Shown in pieces: positions 16,938 to 25,642 of a stretch of DNA of 64,000 bases (position 1 is its first letter; each line of letters opens with the position of its first letter). The stretch comes from Paenarthrobacter nicotinovorans (GTDB taxonomy: Bacteria; Actinomycetota; Actinomycetes; Actinomycetales; Micrococcaceae): assembly GCF_007670255.1 (NCBI RefSeq), contig NZ_SZVS01000005.1, forward strand, positions 272,399 to 336,398, in the 5' to 3' direction. The position numbers and the translations under genes were made by a program. The notes under the pieces are model-generated. The model was not told the origin of the DNA, searched no databases, and saw nothing but the letters and a program-made list of their open reading frames with translations.

Positions 16938-18353
16938 ATGACCAATCACCACCGCATTGCAGGCAACGGGCAGATCCAGTTCGGGGTCTTCTTCCAGGGC
17001 GTCAACCACACCACCGTCTGGAAAGACGAAACCAGTGGCTCGCAGACGGATTTCGAATCCTTCCGCCGCGTGGCCCAGACCGCCGAACGTGGCCTGTTCA
17101 CCGCGTTTTTCCTCGGCGAGGGCCTCCGCCTCCGCGAACACCTGGGCAAGATCCACGACCTCGACGTCGCTGGCCGCCCCGACGCGCAGACGGCGTTGGC
17201 CGCGCTCGCTGCCATCACCACCAACATCGGCCTGGTGGCTACCCAGAACACCACCTACAACGACCCCGCCGACCTTGCCCACCGCCTTGCCAGCCTGGAC
17301 CTGTTGTCCGGCGGCCGGGCCGCGTGGAACATCGTCACGACGGACAATGCATGGACCGGCGCCAACTTCAGGCGCGGAGGGTTCCTCAAGCACGAGGACC
17401 GCTACATCCGGGCCGAAGCGTTCGTCCAGACTGCCAAGGCCATTTGGGATTCCTGGGCTGACGGCGCAATCGCCGGGTCCCGGAATGACCCACGCTGGCT
17501 CCGCGAGGACAGCATCACCGCGGTGCAGCGCAAGGACCAAAGCTTCGACGTCGAGATCACCGGACGGCTTCCCCGCTCCAGCCAGCACCACCCGGTGCTG
17601 TTCCAGGCCGGTGATTCTCCGGACGGCCGCGACTTCGCGGTCAGGAACGCCGACGTCATCTTCTCGGCCCACCCCGAGTTGGAGGACGCGAAGAAGTTCC
17701 GCGAAGACATCGTGGCCAGGACCCTCAAAGCCGGCCGCCCGGCAGACGACGTGAAGATCTTCCCCGGCCAGGAGTTCATCCTTGGCGCCACAGCTGCCGA
17801 AGCCGAGGAAAAGCACCAGTGGGTCCGTTCGCAGCAGGTTGGCCCGGAAACCGCGATAGCTTACCTTGAGCAGTTCTGGGGCCGGACCCTCACCGAGTAT
17901 GACCCGGACGGGCCACTCCCGGACATCGACCCGGTGGTGGACGTCACCAACCCCACGCGCGGCAACGCCTTCCACGGCAAGAGCGCCAAGGAACTCGCCG
18001 CCCAATGGCGTGCCGAAGCCGAGGATAAGGGCCTGTCCATCCGGCAGTTCGTGGCTGCCCGCTCCCGCCTGAACGGCCGTGGACTAGTGGGCTCCTACGA
18101 CGACGTCGCGGACAAGCTCGCCGAATACGCCCACGCAGGAGCCGTGGATGGCTTCAACATCACCCCGTGGATTGTTCCGTCCGGCCTTGACGACATCGTG
18201 AACGAGCTTGTCCCCAGGCTCCAGGACCGCGGGGTCTACCGCACCGAATACGAAGGCACCAACCTCCGCGAAAACCTCGGGCTCCGCGAGCCCCTCACCC
18301 GTCGCGGATCACTCACCAGCACCCACCACACTGAAAGCGAAAACGTCGCATGA
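16938..18353 (+). CDS. LLM-class flavin-dependent monooxygenase (NtaA/SnaA/DszA type)
   Basis: This 471-residue enzyme is a full-length member of the NtaA/SnaA/DszA branch. QFGVFFQGVNHTTVWK starts the barrel, SGGRAAWNIVTTDNAWTGANF is the signature mid-region, and DGFNITPWIVP lies near the end. It should use FMNH2 and O2 on a sulfur- or nitrogen-containing substrate imported by the adjacent ABC system. Its stop overlaps the start of the binding-protein gene by four bases (ATGA at 18350), so the two are translationally coupled. Confidence 0.86.
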   Translation: MTNHHRIAGNGQIQFGVFFQGVNHTTVWKDETSGSQTDFESFRRVAQTAERGLFTAFFLGEGLRLREHLGKIHDLDVAGRPDAQTALAALAAITTNIGLVATQNTTYNDPADLAHRLASLDLLSGGRAAWNIVTTDNAWTGANFRRGGFLKHEDRYIRAEAFVQTAKAIWDSWADGAIAGSRNDPRWLREDSITAVQRKDQSFDVEITGRLPRSSQHHPVLFQAGDSPDGRDFAVRNADVIFSAHPELEDAKKFREDIVARTLKAGRPADDVKIFPGQEFILGATAAEAEEKHQWVRSQQVGPETAIAYLEQFWGRTLTEYDPDGPLPDIDPVVDVTNPTRGNAFHGKSAKELAAQWRAEAEDKGLSIRQFVAARSRLNGRGLVGSYDDVADKLAEYAHAGAVDGFNITPWIVPSGLDDIVNELVPRLQDRGVYRTEYEGTNLRENLGLREPLTRRGSLTSTHHTESENVA

Positions 18354-19987
18354 GACTCCCCAAACCTTCCGCAGCCCGCAGCGGAAAGAAGCCCGCCGCC
18401 GTCGTCAGCGTCCTGGGAGCCGTTGCGCTCCTGGCCTCCGCCTGCGGTGGAGGGGCCGACGCCGGTGCGCAGCAAAGCGCCGCCGCCTCGCCTGTTGCCG
18501 GTGGGAACCTGAATTTCGCCGTCTCCGTGGACCGTGGCTGCATCGACCCGCAGCAGGTAGGCAACAACGATGCGATCGCGATCGCCCGCCAGACCGTGGC
18601 CTCGCTGACCGCGCAGGACCCGAAGACCGGCGAAATCGTGCCGTGGCTGGCCGAGAAGTTCGAGAACAACGCGAACGCCACCAGCTTCACCTTCACCCTG
18701 CGCACGGGTGCAACCTACGCGGACGGCACGGCGATTGATGCGGCGTCGGTGAAGACCAACTTCGAAGCCATCAAGGCCCTCGGCGCCAAAGCAACCCTCG
18801 GCTCCACGTACCTCAGCGACGTCAGCGCCATCACCGTGAAGGACCCGCAAACCGTGGTGGTGGACTTCTCCAAGCCGAACGCACAGTTCCTCCAGGCCAC
18901 GTCCACGTTCACGCTGGGCCTGTTGTCTCCGGCGTCGGCCAAGCTCTCAGAAGCGGACCGCTGCGCCGGGAAGTTCTCGGGTTCCGGCCCCTTCAACGTC
19001 AAGAGCTACACCGTGGACAAGGAAGCCGTCCTGGAACGCCGCTCCGGCTATAACTGGCCGTCCTCCACCAACAGCAACAAGGGTGAGGCCTACCTGGACT
19101 CGGTCACGTTCAAGATCATCCCGGAGGCGGGCAACCGTACCGGCAGCCTGCAGTCCGGCCAGATCGATGCCACGGCGGCCATCTCAGCGGCGGACATCCA
19201 GTTGTTCAGTGGCAATGGTTTTTGGAACGAAACCCGCGCCAACCCGGGCGTCGTCTACAACCTGTACTCCAACGAGTCCAACCCCAAGCTGAAGGAAACC
19301 GCAGTACGACAGGCCATTTCCAAGGCCATCAACCGCGAGGAAATCACCAAGACCCTCCTGACCGAGGCGGACCAGCCGGCCAAGGGCATCCTGTCCCACA
19401 CCACGCCGTACTTCAAGGACTACAGCTCGCTGCTGGCCCACGATCCGGACGGTGCCAAGAAGCTTCTGGACGACGCCGGGTGGAAGCCGGGTGCCGACGG
19501 CATCCGCGAAAAGAACGGCGAGAAGCTCTCCTTCAAGGTCACCTACTGGCAGTCACCCAAGGAAGTCCTGGAGCTTGTCCAGCAGCAGCTCAAAGCCATC
19601 GGCGTGGACCTGCAGTTGAAGTTCACCACGATTGCCGATGTCACGGCGGCCCAGGCGGACAAGACCTATGACTTCTCCTACGGCAACCTGACCCGAAGCG
19701 ATCCGGATGTTCTGCGCACTGTCTTTGCCTCGAATACGGCCCGCGGTGGCAGCAACCTCCGCGAGAAACTTCCCGTCGATGACACCTTGGGCGAGCAGGC
19801 GGCGGCCTTGGACAAGGACGCCCGCCAGAAGCTGGTTGACCAGGCCCAGGAAGCACTGATCAAGGACGCACACTCCATCCCGCTGTACGAACTGTCCACC
19901 ACGATTTCGGCCAGCGAGAAGGTCCACGACCTCAAGTTCGAAGCTTCCAGCCGCCTGGACTTCTACGACGCCTGGCTGAGCAAGTAG
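18350..19987 (+). CDS. ABC importer substrate-binding lipoprotein, family 5 (Dpp/Opp/nickel type)
   Basis: The 545-residue protein starts with a basic segment, a hydrophobic stretch and a lipobox ending in LASAC at about Cys36, so it is a lipoprotein on the outer face of the membrane. TFTLRTGATYADGTAIDAASVK is the SBP_bac_5 signature. Family members bind peptides, glutathione, nickel chelates or other medium-sized solutes. In this SAM-riboswitch-controlled operon with two monooxygenases, the cargo is likely a sulfur-containing compound. That is an inference from position. Confidence 0.88.
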   Translation: MRLPKPSAARSGKKPAAVVSVLGAVALLASACGGGADAGAQQSAAASPVAGGNLNFAVSVDRGCIDPQQVGNNDAIAIARQTVASLTAQDPKTGEIVPWLAEKFENNANATSFTFTLRTGATYADGTAIDAASVKTNFEAIKALGAKATLGSTYLSDVSAITVKDPQTVVVDFSKPNAQFLQATSTFTLGLLSPASAKLSEADRCAGKFSGSGPFNVKSYTVDKEAVLERRSGYNWPSSTNSNKGEAYLDSVTFKIIPEAGNRTGSLQSGQIDATAAISAADIQLFSGNGFWNETRANPGVVYNLYSNESNPKLKETAVRQAISKAINREEITKTLLTEADQPAKGILSHTTPYFKDYSSLLAHDPDGAKKLLDDAGWKPGADGIREKNGEKLSFKVTYWQSPKEVLELVQQQLKAIGVDLQLKFTTIADVTAAQADKTYDFSYGNLTRSDPDVLRTVFASNTARGGSNLREKLPVDDTLGEQAAALDKDARQKLVDQAQEALIKDAHSIPLYELSTTISASEKVHDLKFEASSRLDFYDAWLSK

Positions 19988-19994
19988 GCATCCC

Positions 19995-20942
19995 ATGATC
20001 CGCTACATCGGCCGGCGGTTGCTGCAGGGAGCGTTCGTTCTCTGGGCTGCCTACACCGTGTCCTTCCTGATCCTGTACTTGCTGCCCGGCGACGCCGTGA
20101 GCATCATGGCCAGCGGCGACGAACAAAACGCCGTTGACCCTGCCCTCGTGGCCAAGCTGCGCAGCGAGTACGGGCTGGACAGGCCCATCCACGAGCAATA
20201 CTTCATAGCGCTGGTGAAGGCCCTGCAACTGGACTTCGGCGTCTCCATCAAGAACGGAGTACCGGCCACGGCCACCGTCGCCGAGGTCCTGCCGGAAACC
20301 ATCAAGTTGGCCATCGCAGGATTTGCGCTGGCCGTGGTCCTGGGCAGCGCCTTGGCAGTGGTTGCAGCCTTCAGCCGCAACCGCTGGATCCGCACGGCCT
20401 TCTCCTCGCTGCCGCCGCTGGGGATCGCGGTGCCGACGTTCTGGATTGGCCTGCTGCTGCTTCAGTTCTTCTCCTTCCGGTTCCGCTTGTTCCCGGCGAT
20501 AGGGAACGACGGCGGTGAAAGCCTCGTGTTGCCGGCGTTGACTTTGGCCATACCCACCTCAGCCGTGATCGCCCAGTTGCTCACCCGGAGCCTGCACCAG
20601 ACTCTCGGGGAGCCGTACATCGAACAGATCCGGGCCAAGGGAGCCAGCGAAGCACTGATCAACTTCGGCCATGCACTGCGGAATGCCGCCATTCCAACCC
20701 TGACCATGCTGGGGATCCTGGTGGGAAACCTGCTGGCCGGAGCCGTCGTGAGTGAGACAGTGTTCTCCCGCGCCGGAATCGGCAGGCTGACTGTCACGGC
20801 GGTGAACAGCCGGGATATCCCTGTGGTGCAGACACTCGTGGTCCTGGCCGCAGCCATCTTTGTGATCACCAGCTTGATCGTCGACCTGATCTACCCACTT
20901 GTGGATCCGCGCATCAACACGGCGCGCGGAGCCAAGGCCTAG
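19995..20942 (+). CDS. ABC importer permease, DppB/OppB type
   Basis: This 315-residue membrane protein starts MIRYIGRRLLQG, the standard beginning of DppB-type permeases, and has about six hydrophobic segments. The EAA-type loop (EPYIEQIRAKGASEALINFGHALRNAAIP) lies near residues 208-236. It follows the binding-protein gene after 7 nt and forms half of the translocation channel. The TAG stop overlaps the AGGAGG ribosome-binding site of the next gene. Confidence 0.9.
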   Translation: MIRYIGRRLLQGAFVLWAAYTVSFLILYLLPGDAVSIMASGDEQNAVDPALVAKLRSEYGLDRPIHEQYFIALVKALQLDFGVSIKNGVPATATVAEVLPETIKLAIAGFALAVVLGSALAVVAAFSRNRWIRTAFSSLPPLGIAVPTFWIGLLLLQFFSFRFRLFPAIGNDGGESLVLPALTLAIPTSAVIAQLLTRSLHQTLGEPYIEQIRAKGASEALINFGHALRNAAIPTLTMLGILVGNLLAGAVVSETVFSRAGIGRLTVTAVNSRDIPVVQTLVVLAAAIFVITSLIVDLIYPLVDPRINTARGAKA

Positions 20943-20952
20943 GAGGGCCAGC

Positions 20953-21927
20953 ATGTCGCAGCAACTTGATAGCCGGGTGGAGACTGTCCCGGATTCCCCA
21001 TCCGGCAGTATGCTCCCGCAAGCGGCCGCCCTCCCGGAGGCCCCCACGGAAGCCGACCGCCCGGCGTCGGGCCTGTTCCCGGGGGCTCGGAAGGCCCGGG
21101 CTTGGCGATCCTTGGCACGCCGGGCCGCCGCCCGGCCGGGGCTGGTGCTGTCCGTCATTGTCCTGGCCACGGTGATCCTGTGGGCCTTGATCCCGACGGC
21201 GTTCACGTCATGGCCGCCGGACGCGGGTGTTCCCTCGTCCCGGCTCAAACCGCCGTCCGCCGAGCACTGGTTCGGGACGGACAGCCTGGGCCGCGACCTG
21301 TTCTCCCGCGTGGTGCATGGCTCGGCGACGTCCCTTGCTGCAACTGCCGTGGCTGTTGCGGTGGGACTCGTTGCGGGCTCTGCGTTGGGCCTGCTCGCGG
21401 GCTCCCTTCGCGGCTGGGTGGACGATGCGATCATGCGCGTCATGGACGTTCTCCTGGCCATCCCCAGCCTGTTGCTTTCGCTGGCTCTGATCACGGTGCT
21501 GGGCTTTGGAACCATCAACATTGCCGTCGCCGTCGGTGTTGCCAGCGTGGCTAACTTTGCCCGCATCATGCGCGCCGAGGCCCTCCGCGTCAGCACCGCC
21601 GTCTACGTCGAGGCTGCCCGTTCGGCCGGGGTGCGCTGGCACAGCATCCTGCTCCGGCACATCCTGCCCAATGCGGCCGGCCCGGTCCTGGCGCTGTCCG
21701 CGTTGGAGTTCGGCATGGCTGTGCTGTCCATTTCGTCGCTGAGCTTCCTCGGCTTCGGTGCTCCGCCGCCCGCAGCCGAATGGGGTTCGCTCGTGGCCGG
21801 AGGCCGCGACTACCTGGTGGCCGCGTGGTGGCTGGTGACCTTGCCCGGCGTGGTGATTGCCGCCGTCGTGCTGTCCACCAACCGCATTTCGCATGCGTTC
21901 CAGGACGCTGAAAGGAACCGGAAATGA
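20953..21927 (+). CDS. ABC importer permease, DppC/OppC type
   Basis: A 324-residue permease with an N-terminal cytosolic extension of about 60 residues rich in Pro and Ala, then about six hydrophobic segments. HWFGTDSLGRDLFSRVVHG is the DppC hallmark, and EAARSAGVRWHSILLRHILPN is the ATPase-contacting loop. AGGAGG 6 nt before the ATG at 20953 decides the start. It pairs with the DppB-type subunit. The stop overlaps the start of the ATPase gene (ATGA). Confidence 0.9.
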   Translation: MSQQLDSRVETVPDSPSGSMLPQAAALPEAPTEADRPASGLFPGARKARAWRSLARRAAARPGLVLSVIVLATVILWALIPTAFTSWPPDAGVPSSRLKPPSAEHWFGTDSLGRDLFSRVVHGSATSLAATAVAVAVGLVAGSALGLLAGSLRGWVDDAIMRVMDVLLAIPSLLLSLALITVLGFGTINIAVAVGVASVANFARIMRAEALRVSTAVYVEAARSAGVRWHSILLRHILPNAAGPVLALSALEFGMAVLSISSLSFLGFGAPPPAAEWGSLVAGGRDYLVAAWWLVTLPGVVIAAVVLSTNRISHAFQDAERNRK

Positions 21928-23585
21928 GTCCGCTGCTGAAGGTCGAGGGGTTACGCGTCGATTACCTGGTCAACGGCGAAGCGAAAACCGCCGTGTCCGG
22001 TGTGTCGTTCGAGGTCAATGCGGGCGAGGTTGTGGCGATTGTCGGGGAGTCGGGCTCGGGCAAGACCACCACCGCGCACTCCATCATCAACCTGCTGCCC
22101 GGGAACGCGCGCTTTGCGGCCGGCAGCATCACGTTTGACGGGGCCGACCTCACCTCGCTGACCCGCAAGGAATGGCAAGGCGTTCGGGGCAAGGAAATCG
22201 GGCTGATTCCGCAGGACCCCACGGCATCGCTCGACCCGCTGCAGAAGGTGGGCGAGCAGGTAGCGGAGGCCCTGACCATTCACCGCCTGCAGCCTCGGAA
22301 GGAGGCCCGACGTCGGGCGGTTGAGCTGTTGGGGGAAAGTGGCATCCGTGATGCCGCCACCCGCGCGAAGCAGTATCCGCACCAATTCTCCGGCGGGATG
22401 CGGCAGCGTGTGCTGATCGCGACGGCCCTTGCCGCCCAACCAAAACTGGTCATTGCCGACGAACCCACCAGCGCTTTGGACGTCACGGTGCAGCGCCAGA
22501 TTCTGGACAACATTGCCGCCCTGACCGCCGAACGGGGCACCGCCGTCCTCCTGATCACGCACGACCTCGGTGTCGCCGCAGATCGGGCAGACCGGATCAT
22601 CGTCATGAAGCAGGGCGCCATTGTGGAGGAGGGGCCGGCCGCCGCGGTCCTGGGCAATCCGCAGCACCCGTATACCGAGCAACTCATTGAAGCGGCGCCC
22701 GGCTTGAGCCCGCGACGGTTGCGTTCAGTGGGCGCCTCCGGCTCCCTTTCCGGTTCTGTACCGGGCGGAAGCCCGACGGCGGATGGCCAGGTTTTGGTGC
22801 AGGCGGAGGCACTGCGGAAGGTCTTTTCGCTGCCCCGAACCGCCGGTGGTGCGCGTTCTTTGACCGCCGTGGATGACGTTTCCTTGGACATACGCCGTGG
22901 CGAAACGCTGGCGTTGGTGGGGGAGTCCGGCTCTGGAAAGAGCACGGTGGCCCGGCTGCTGTTGCGGCTCGAAAAGCCGACCTCCGGTTCGGTAGTGTTC
23001 GACGGCGTCGACCTCGCCTCGGTGCGGGGTGAGCGGCTGCGCCAACTGCGGCGGCGGTTCCAAGTGGTGTTCCAGAGCCCCTATGCCTCGGTTGATCCCC
23101 GGTTCTCTGTGGAGGACATCATTGCCGAACCGCTCCGGGCTTTCGCTGAGGGGTCTCCGGCAGAGCGGCGTGCCCGGGTGCGTTCCTTGTTGGACGAGGT
23201 GCATCTGCCCGCGGGCTATGGTTCCCGGCGCCCGGCTGAGCTTTCCGGCGGACAGCGGCAGCGGGTGGCCATTGCCCGGGCCTTGGCCTTGAAACCGGAA
23301 CTCGTGGTGCTGGACGAGGCCGTGTCGGCACTGGATGTGTCCGTGCAAGCCCAGATCCTTGCCTTGTTGGTGGAGTTGCAGGCGCAGGAATCGTTGAGCT
23401 ACCTCTTCATTTCGCACGACCTCGCCGTGGTCCAGCAGATTTCCGACCGAGTAGCGGTGATGCAGTCCGGCAAGCTCGTGGAGATCGGTGACGCCTCGGA
23501 CGTTCTGGTGAACCCTGTGGAGGAGTACACGAAGGCCCTGATCTCAGCCATCCCCGGCCGCCAAAACCAACCCTCTCTCACATAA
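21924..23585 (+). CDS. Fused dual ABC importer ATPase (DppD-DppF type)
   Basis: This 553-residue protein contains two complete ATPase domains. The first has GESGSGKTT near residue 39 and FSGGMRQR near 152; the second has GESGSGKST near 332 and LSGGQRQR near 436. Separate DppD and DppF proteins are the rule in most bacteria; the fused form is common in actinobacteria and some proteobacteria. It supplies both ATPase halves for the DppB/DppC channel. The final residues QPSLT and the stop codon are encoded by the first unit of a 32-bp repeat array, as in the monooxygenase ending at 10419. Confidence 0.9.
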   Translation: MSPLLKVEGLRVDYLVNGEAKTAVSGVSFEVNAGEVVAIVGESGSGKTTTAHSIINLLPGNARFAAGSITFDGADLTSLTRKEWQGVRGKEIGLIPQDPTASLDPLQKVGEQVAEALTIHRLQPRKEARRRAVELLGESGIRDAATRAKQYPHQFSGGMRQRVLIATALAAQPKLVIADEPTSALDVTVQRQILDNIAALTAERGTAVLLITHDLGVAADRADRIIVMKQGAIVEEGPAAAVLGNPQHPYTEQLIEAAPGLSPRRLRSVGASGSLSGSVPGGSPTADGQVLVQAEALRKVFSLPRTAGGARSLTAVDDVSLDIRRGETLALVGESGSGKSTVARLLLRLEKPTSGSVVFDGVDLASVRGERLRQLRRRFQVVFQSPYASVDPRFSVEDIIAEPLRAFAEGSPAERRARVRSLLDEVHLPAGYGSRRPAELSGGQRQRVAIARALALKPELVVLDEAVSALDVSVQAQILALLVELQAQESLSYLFISHDLAVVQQISDRVAVMQSGKLVEIGDASDVLVNPVEEYTKALISAIPGRQNQPSLT

Positions 23586-23693
23586 CCCCGGCTTCCGGCG
23601 CACCCTCTCTCACATAACCCCGGCTTCCGGCCGACCCTCTCTCACCTGGTGATAGAGGGTCGACGGGAAAGGGGCGGTATGTGAGAGAGGGTT
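23570..23693. repeat. Converging 32-bp repeat arrays
   Basis: Forward units (accctctctcac) start at 23571, 23603 and 23635; inverted units end at 23661 and 23693. All intervals are exactly 32 bp. The central forward and inverted units can form a near-perfect hairpin (about 23635-23661). This is the same family as at 10404-10779. Confidence 0.9.
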
Positions 23694-23711
23694 GGAGTGA
23701 GGCCGGGCTTG

Positions 23712-23990
23712 TCAGTGCTGGCCGAGCGAACCACCCAGAGGCGGCACGGCACCCGGTCCCCGTCGGCCCTCCGGTCCGGTGGCGTCCTCCGACGTGTCTC
23801 CTTCGAAGACTCCGGCACCTGATTCGTCCTCGTCCGAGCGCTCGGCCGCACTGCGGGTGTCGCTCTCAGCCGTGCCGTCCGAGTCGCCCTCAAGGTCATC
23901 GGCCAAGCCATTGGTCTGGTCGAAGGGGTGGGTGATCGGATCCAGGGTGTCTTCGCTTGCGGTGGTGCGTTCCGTATCCTTCTCGGTCAC
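23712..23990 (-). CDS. Acidic small hypothetical protein, 92 aa
   Basis: The start is a GTG at 23990 with GAGGAGG 5 nt upstream, a very strong ribosome-binding site. The 92-residue product is rich in Asp, Glu, Ser, Thr and Gly, has no hydrophobic segment and looks disordered. The C-terminal end is rich in Pro and Gly (PGAVPPLGGSLGQH). I do not recognise a family. It is divergent from the adenylate kinase gene; the intervening 285 bp contain a large inverted repeat at 24098-24191. No function can be proposed. Confidence 0.7.
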   Translation of the reverse strand: MTEKDTERTTASEDTLDPITHPFDQTNGLADDLEGDSDGTAESDTRSAAERSDEDESGAGVFEGDTSEDATGPEGRRGPGAVPPLGGSLGQH

Positions 23991-24097
23991 GGTGTCCTCC
24001 TCGCTGGCTCCAAATTCATCAGTAAACTTACAATATCCGCTATTGGAGCCGCGGACCAGAGGCTTGGCGCGGCGACCGCCGTCGAACGTCCATGCGT

Positions 24098-24191
24098 ACC
24101 TTCCCGACCCTCTTTGGGGCGGCCTTGCAGCAAAATCAACCCATATTGGGTGCTTATCGCTTCAGGCCGCGGGAAAGTGGGTCGGGAAGGT
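24098..24191. repeat. Large inverted repeat upstream of the adenylate kinase
   Basis: The arms 24098-24125 and 24164-24191 are complementary over about 24 of 28 positions, including 13 outer bp (ACCTTCCCGACCC). The 38-nt loop holds its own palindrome around ACCCATATTGGGT. It could be a cruciform or a transcript hairpin between two divergent genes. Confidence 0.7.
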
Positions 24192-24275
24192 GCGGGACTT
24201 ACGACGCCGGGACGGCCGCGCTGCTGCGGGCGTATCGTTAAAAGCCCCGGCCGCCTCTCGAAACGGACCAGTGTC

Positions 24276-24854
24276 ATGGCGCGAATCATCATCATGGGCC
24301 CCCCGGGTTCCGGCAAAGGCACTCAGGCAGTCCACATCGCCAAGCATTTCGGCGTCCCGGCCATCTCAACGGGGGACCTGTTCCGCGCCCACGCCCGGGA
24401 GAGGACCGGACTCGGTTTGGAAGCGGGCGCCTACATGGACCGCGGGGAGTTCGTGCCGGACCACGTCACCACCAACATGCTCAAACAGCGGCTCGAGGAA
24501 GTCGACGCGGCCAATGGCTTCCTGCTGGACGGCTATCCGCGGACGGTGATGCAGATCGGGGCCTTGGACGAGTTGCTGGCCATGAGGGGACAGGCTCTGG
24601 GAGTCGTCCTTGCGCTCACTGTGCCGGATGATGAATTGGTGGCCCGTATGCTGCTTCGTGCCAAGGAACAGGGGCGCCGCGACGATACCGAGGATGTGAT
24701 TCACCGCCGTTTGGAGTTGTATCGGGATGAGACCCAGGCAGTGCTGACGGCTTACGTGCAGCGCGGAATCCTGCTCACTGTCGATGGATCCGGCGAGCCT
24801 GAAAACATCACGGCCGCCGCCATTGCCGCCGTCGAAAAAGCATTGGTGCCCTAG
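24276..24854 (+). CDS. Adenylate kinase-like nucleoside monophosphate kinase
   Basis: The 192-residue protein has the P-loop GPPGSGKGT (8-16), the NMP-binding STGDLFR (31-37) and DGYPRT (85-90) with the arginine that contacts AMP. The LID region around residues 123-140 is short and has no zinc cysteines, as in short-form actinobacterial enzymes. It converts AMP plus ATP to two ADP. It stands alone rather than in the ribosomal protein operon with secY, where the housekeeping adk normally lies, so it is probably a second copy. The stop overlaps the stop of the convergent glycosyltransferase by four bases. Substrate preference could differ from that of the main enzyme. Confidence 0.85.
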   Translation: MARIIIMGPPGSGKGTQAVHIAKHFGVPAISTGDLFRAHARERTGLGLEAGAYMDRGEFVPDHVTTNMLKQRLEEVDAANGFLLDGYPRTVMQIGALDELLAMRGQALGVVLALTVPDDELVARMLLRAKEQGRRDDTEDVIHRRLELYRDETQAVLTAYVQRGILLTVDGSGEPENITAAAIAAVEKALVP

Positions 24855-25642
24855 CCCGTTGCCGCCGGGAGTTCGCTCCCGAGCACCCGGAGGTAGGCCG
24901 CGAAGCCCTCAGGGGCGCGGGCGTAAGTGCGCCCGGACGTCAGGACGCGTGTGGTGTCCGTAGCAACCACGCGGAATCCATGGCTACGAAGACGTTCCAC
25001 CAGGACACGGTCCTCGTGTGCCCGAAGTTTGGGAAATCCGCCCGCCGCCAGGTACGCGGAGCCCCGGACTCCCAGGTTCGCACCGTAAATGTGCTGGTGG
25101 TCCTCGCGGAACGGGTGCAGTTCCAACCAACGCCCCAACAATGATGGGTCGAGGTCGTCCGGGTCAGGTTCCACGGAGCCCAGGATGGCATCGGCTCCAT
25201 CGTCAGCAAGCTCAACCTGGCGGGTCAGCCAGTTCGCCGGAACTGTGGAGTCGGCGTCGGTATTCGCGAGCCAAACCGCCTGCACCGAACCAGCCTGCAG
25301 CTGAGCCGGGTTCAGCTGAGCCGGGTTCAGCTGAGCCGGGTTCAGCGACGCCAATGCTGCGCGGATGCCCAGGCGCCGGCTGGACCCCGTGCTGCGGAGC
25401 GCAACGTTCATCGAACTGAACCGGGGATCGCCTGCCACGTAGGCAGCCGTGATGTCCGCCGAGCGGTCAGTGCAGCTGTCCAGGACGACGGTGACGGCGA
25501 CTTGAATCTCCGGCCGCGCCTGCTGCAGAGCGTCCGCTGCCGTTCCGAGCGCAGCAAGCGCTTGGCCGATGTGCTTGTCCTCGTTGTGGGCGGGCATCAC
25601 CACAGCCACCTGCCGGATGCCCTGCGCTGCCGGAGTTGTCAT
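24851..25642 (-). CDS. Glycosyltransferase family 2 (third gene of unknown operon)
   Basis: The 263-residue protein has VAVVMPAHNED near residue 12, LDSCTDRS near 54 and TDADS near 131, the GT2 nucleotide-binding and metal-binding motifs. It lacks the membrane helices of processive synthases. It is translationally coupled to the upstream deacetylase/methyltransferase gene (ATGA at 25639-25642). A tandem repeat of 15 bp in three copies (25301-25345) encodes NPAQL three times in a surface segment between the first and second motifs. It should add a sugar to a small acceptor made by the operon; the acceptor is unknown. Confidence 0.82.
   Translation of the reverse strand: MTTPAAQGIRQVAVVMPAHNEDKHIGQALAALGTAADALQQARPEIQVAVTVVLDSCTDRSADITAAYVAGDPRFSSMNVALRSTGSSRRLGIRAALASLNPAQLNPAQLNPAQLQAGSVQAVWLANTDADSTVPANWLTRQVELADDGADAILGSVEPDPDDLDPSLLGRWLELHPFREDHQHIYGANLGVRGSAYLAAGGFPKLRAHEDRVLVERLRSHGFRVVATDTTRVLTSGRTYARAPEGFAAYLRVLGSELPAATG
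25301..25345. repeat. 15-bp tandem repeat inside a glycosyltransferase gene
   Basis: Three exact copies of ctgagccgggttcag lie head to tail in frame and add NPAQL units. Copy number could vary without breaking the frame. Confidence 0.9.

Noticed and set aside
9265..18353. Bioluminescence genes
   Set aside because: The luciferase-like monooxygenases have no lux partners and lie with sulfur transporters.
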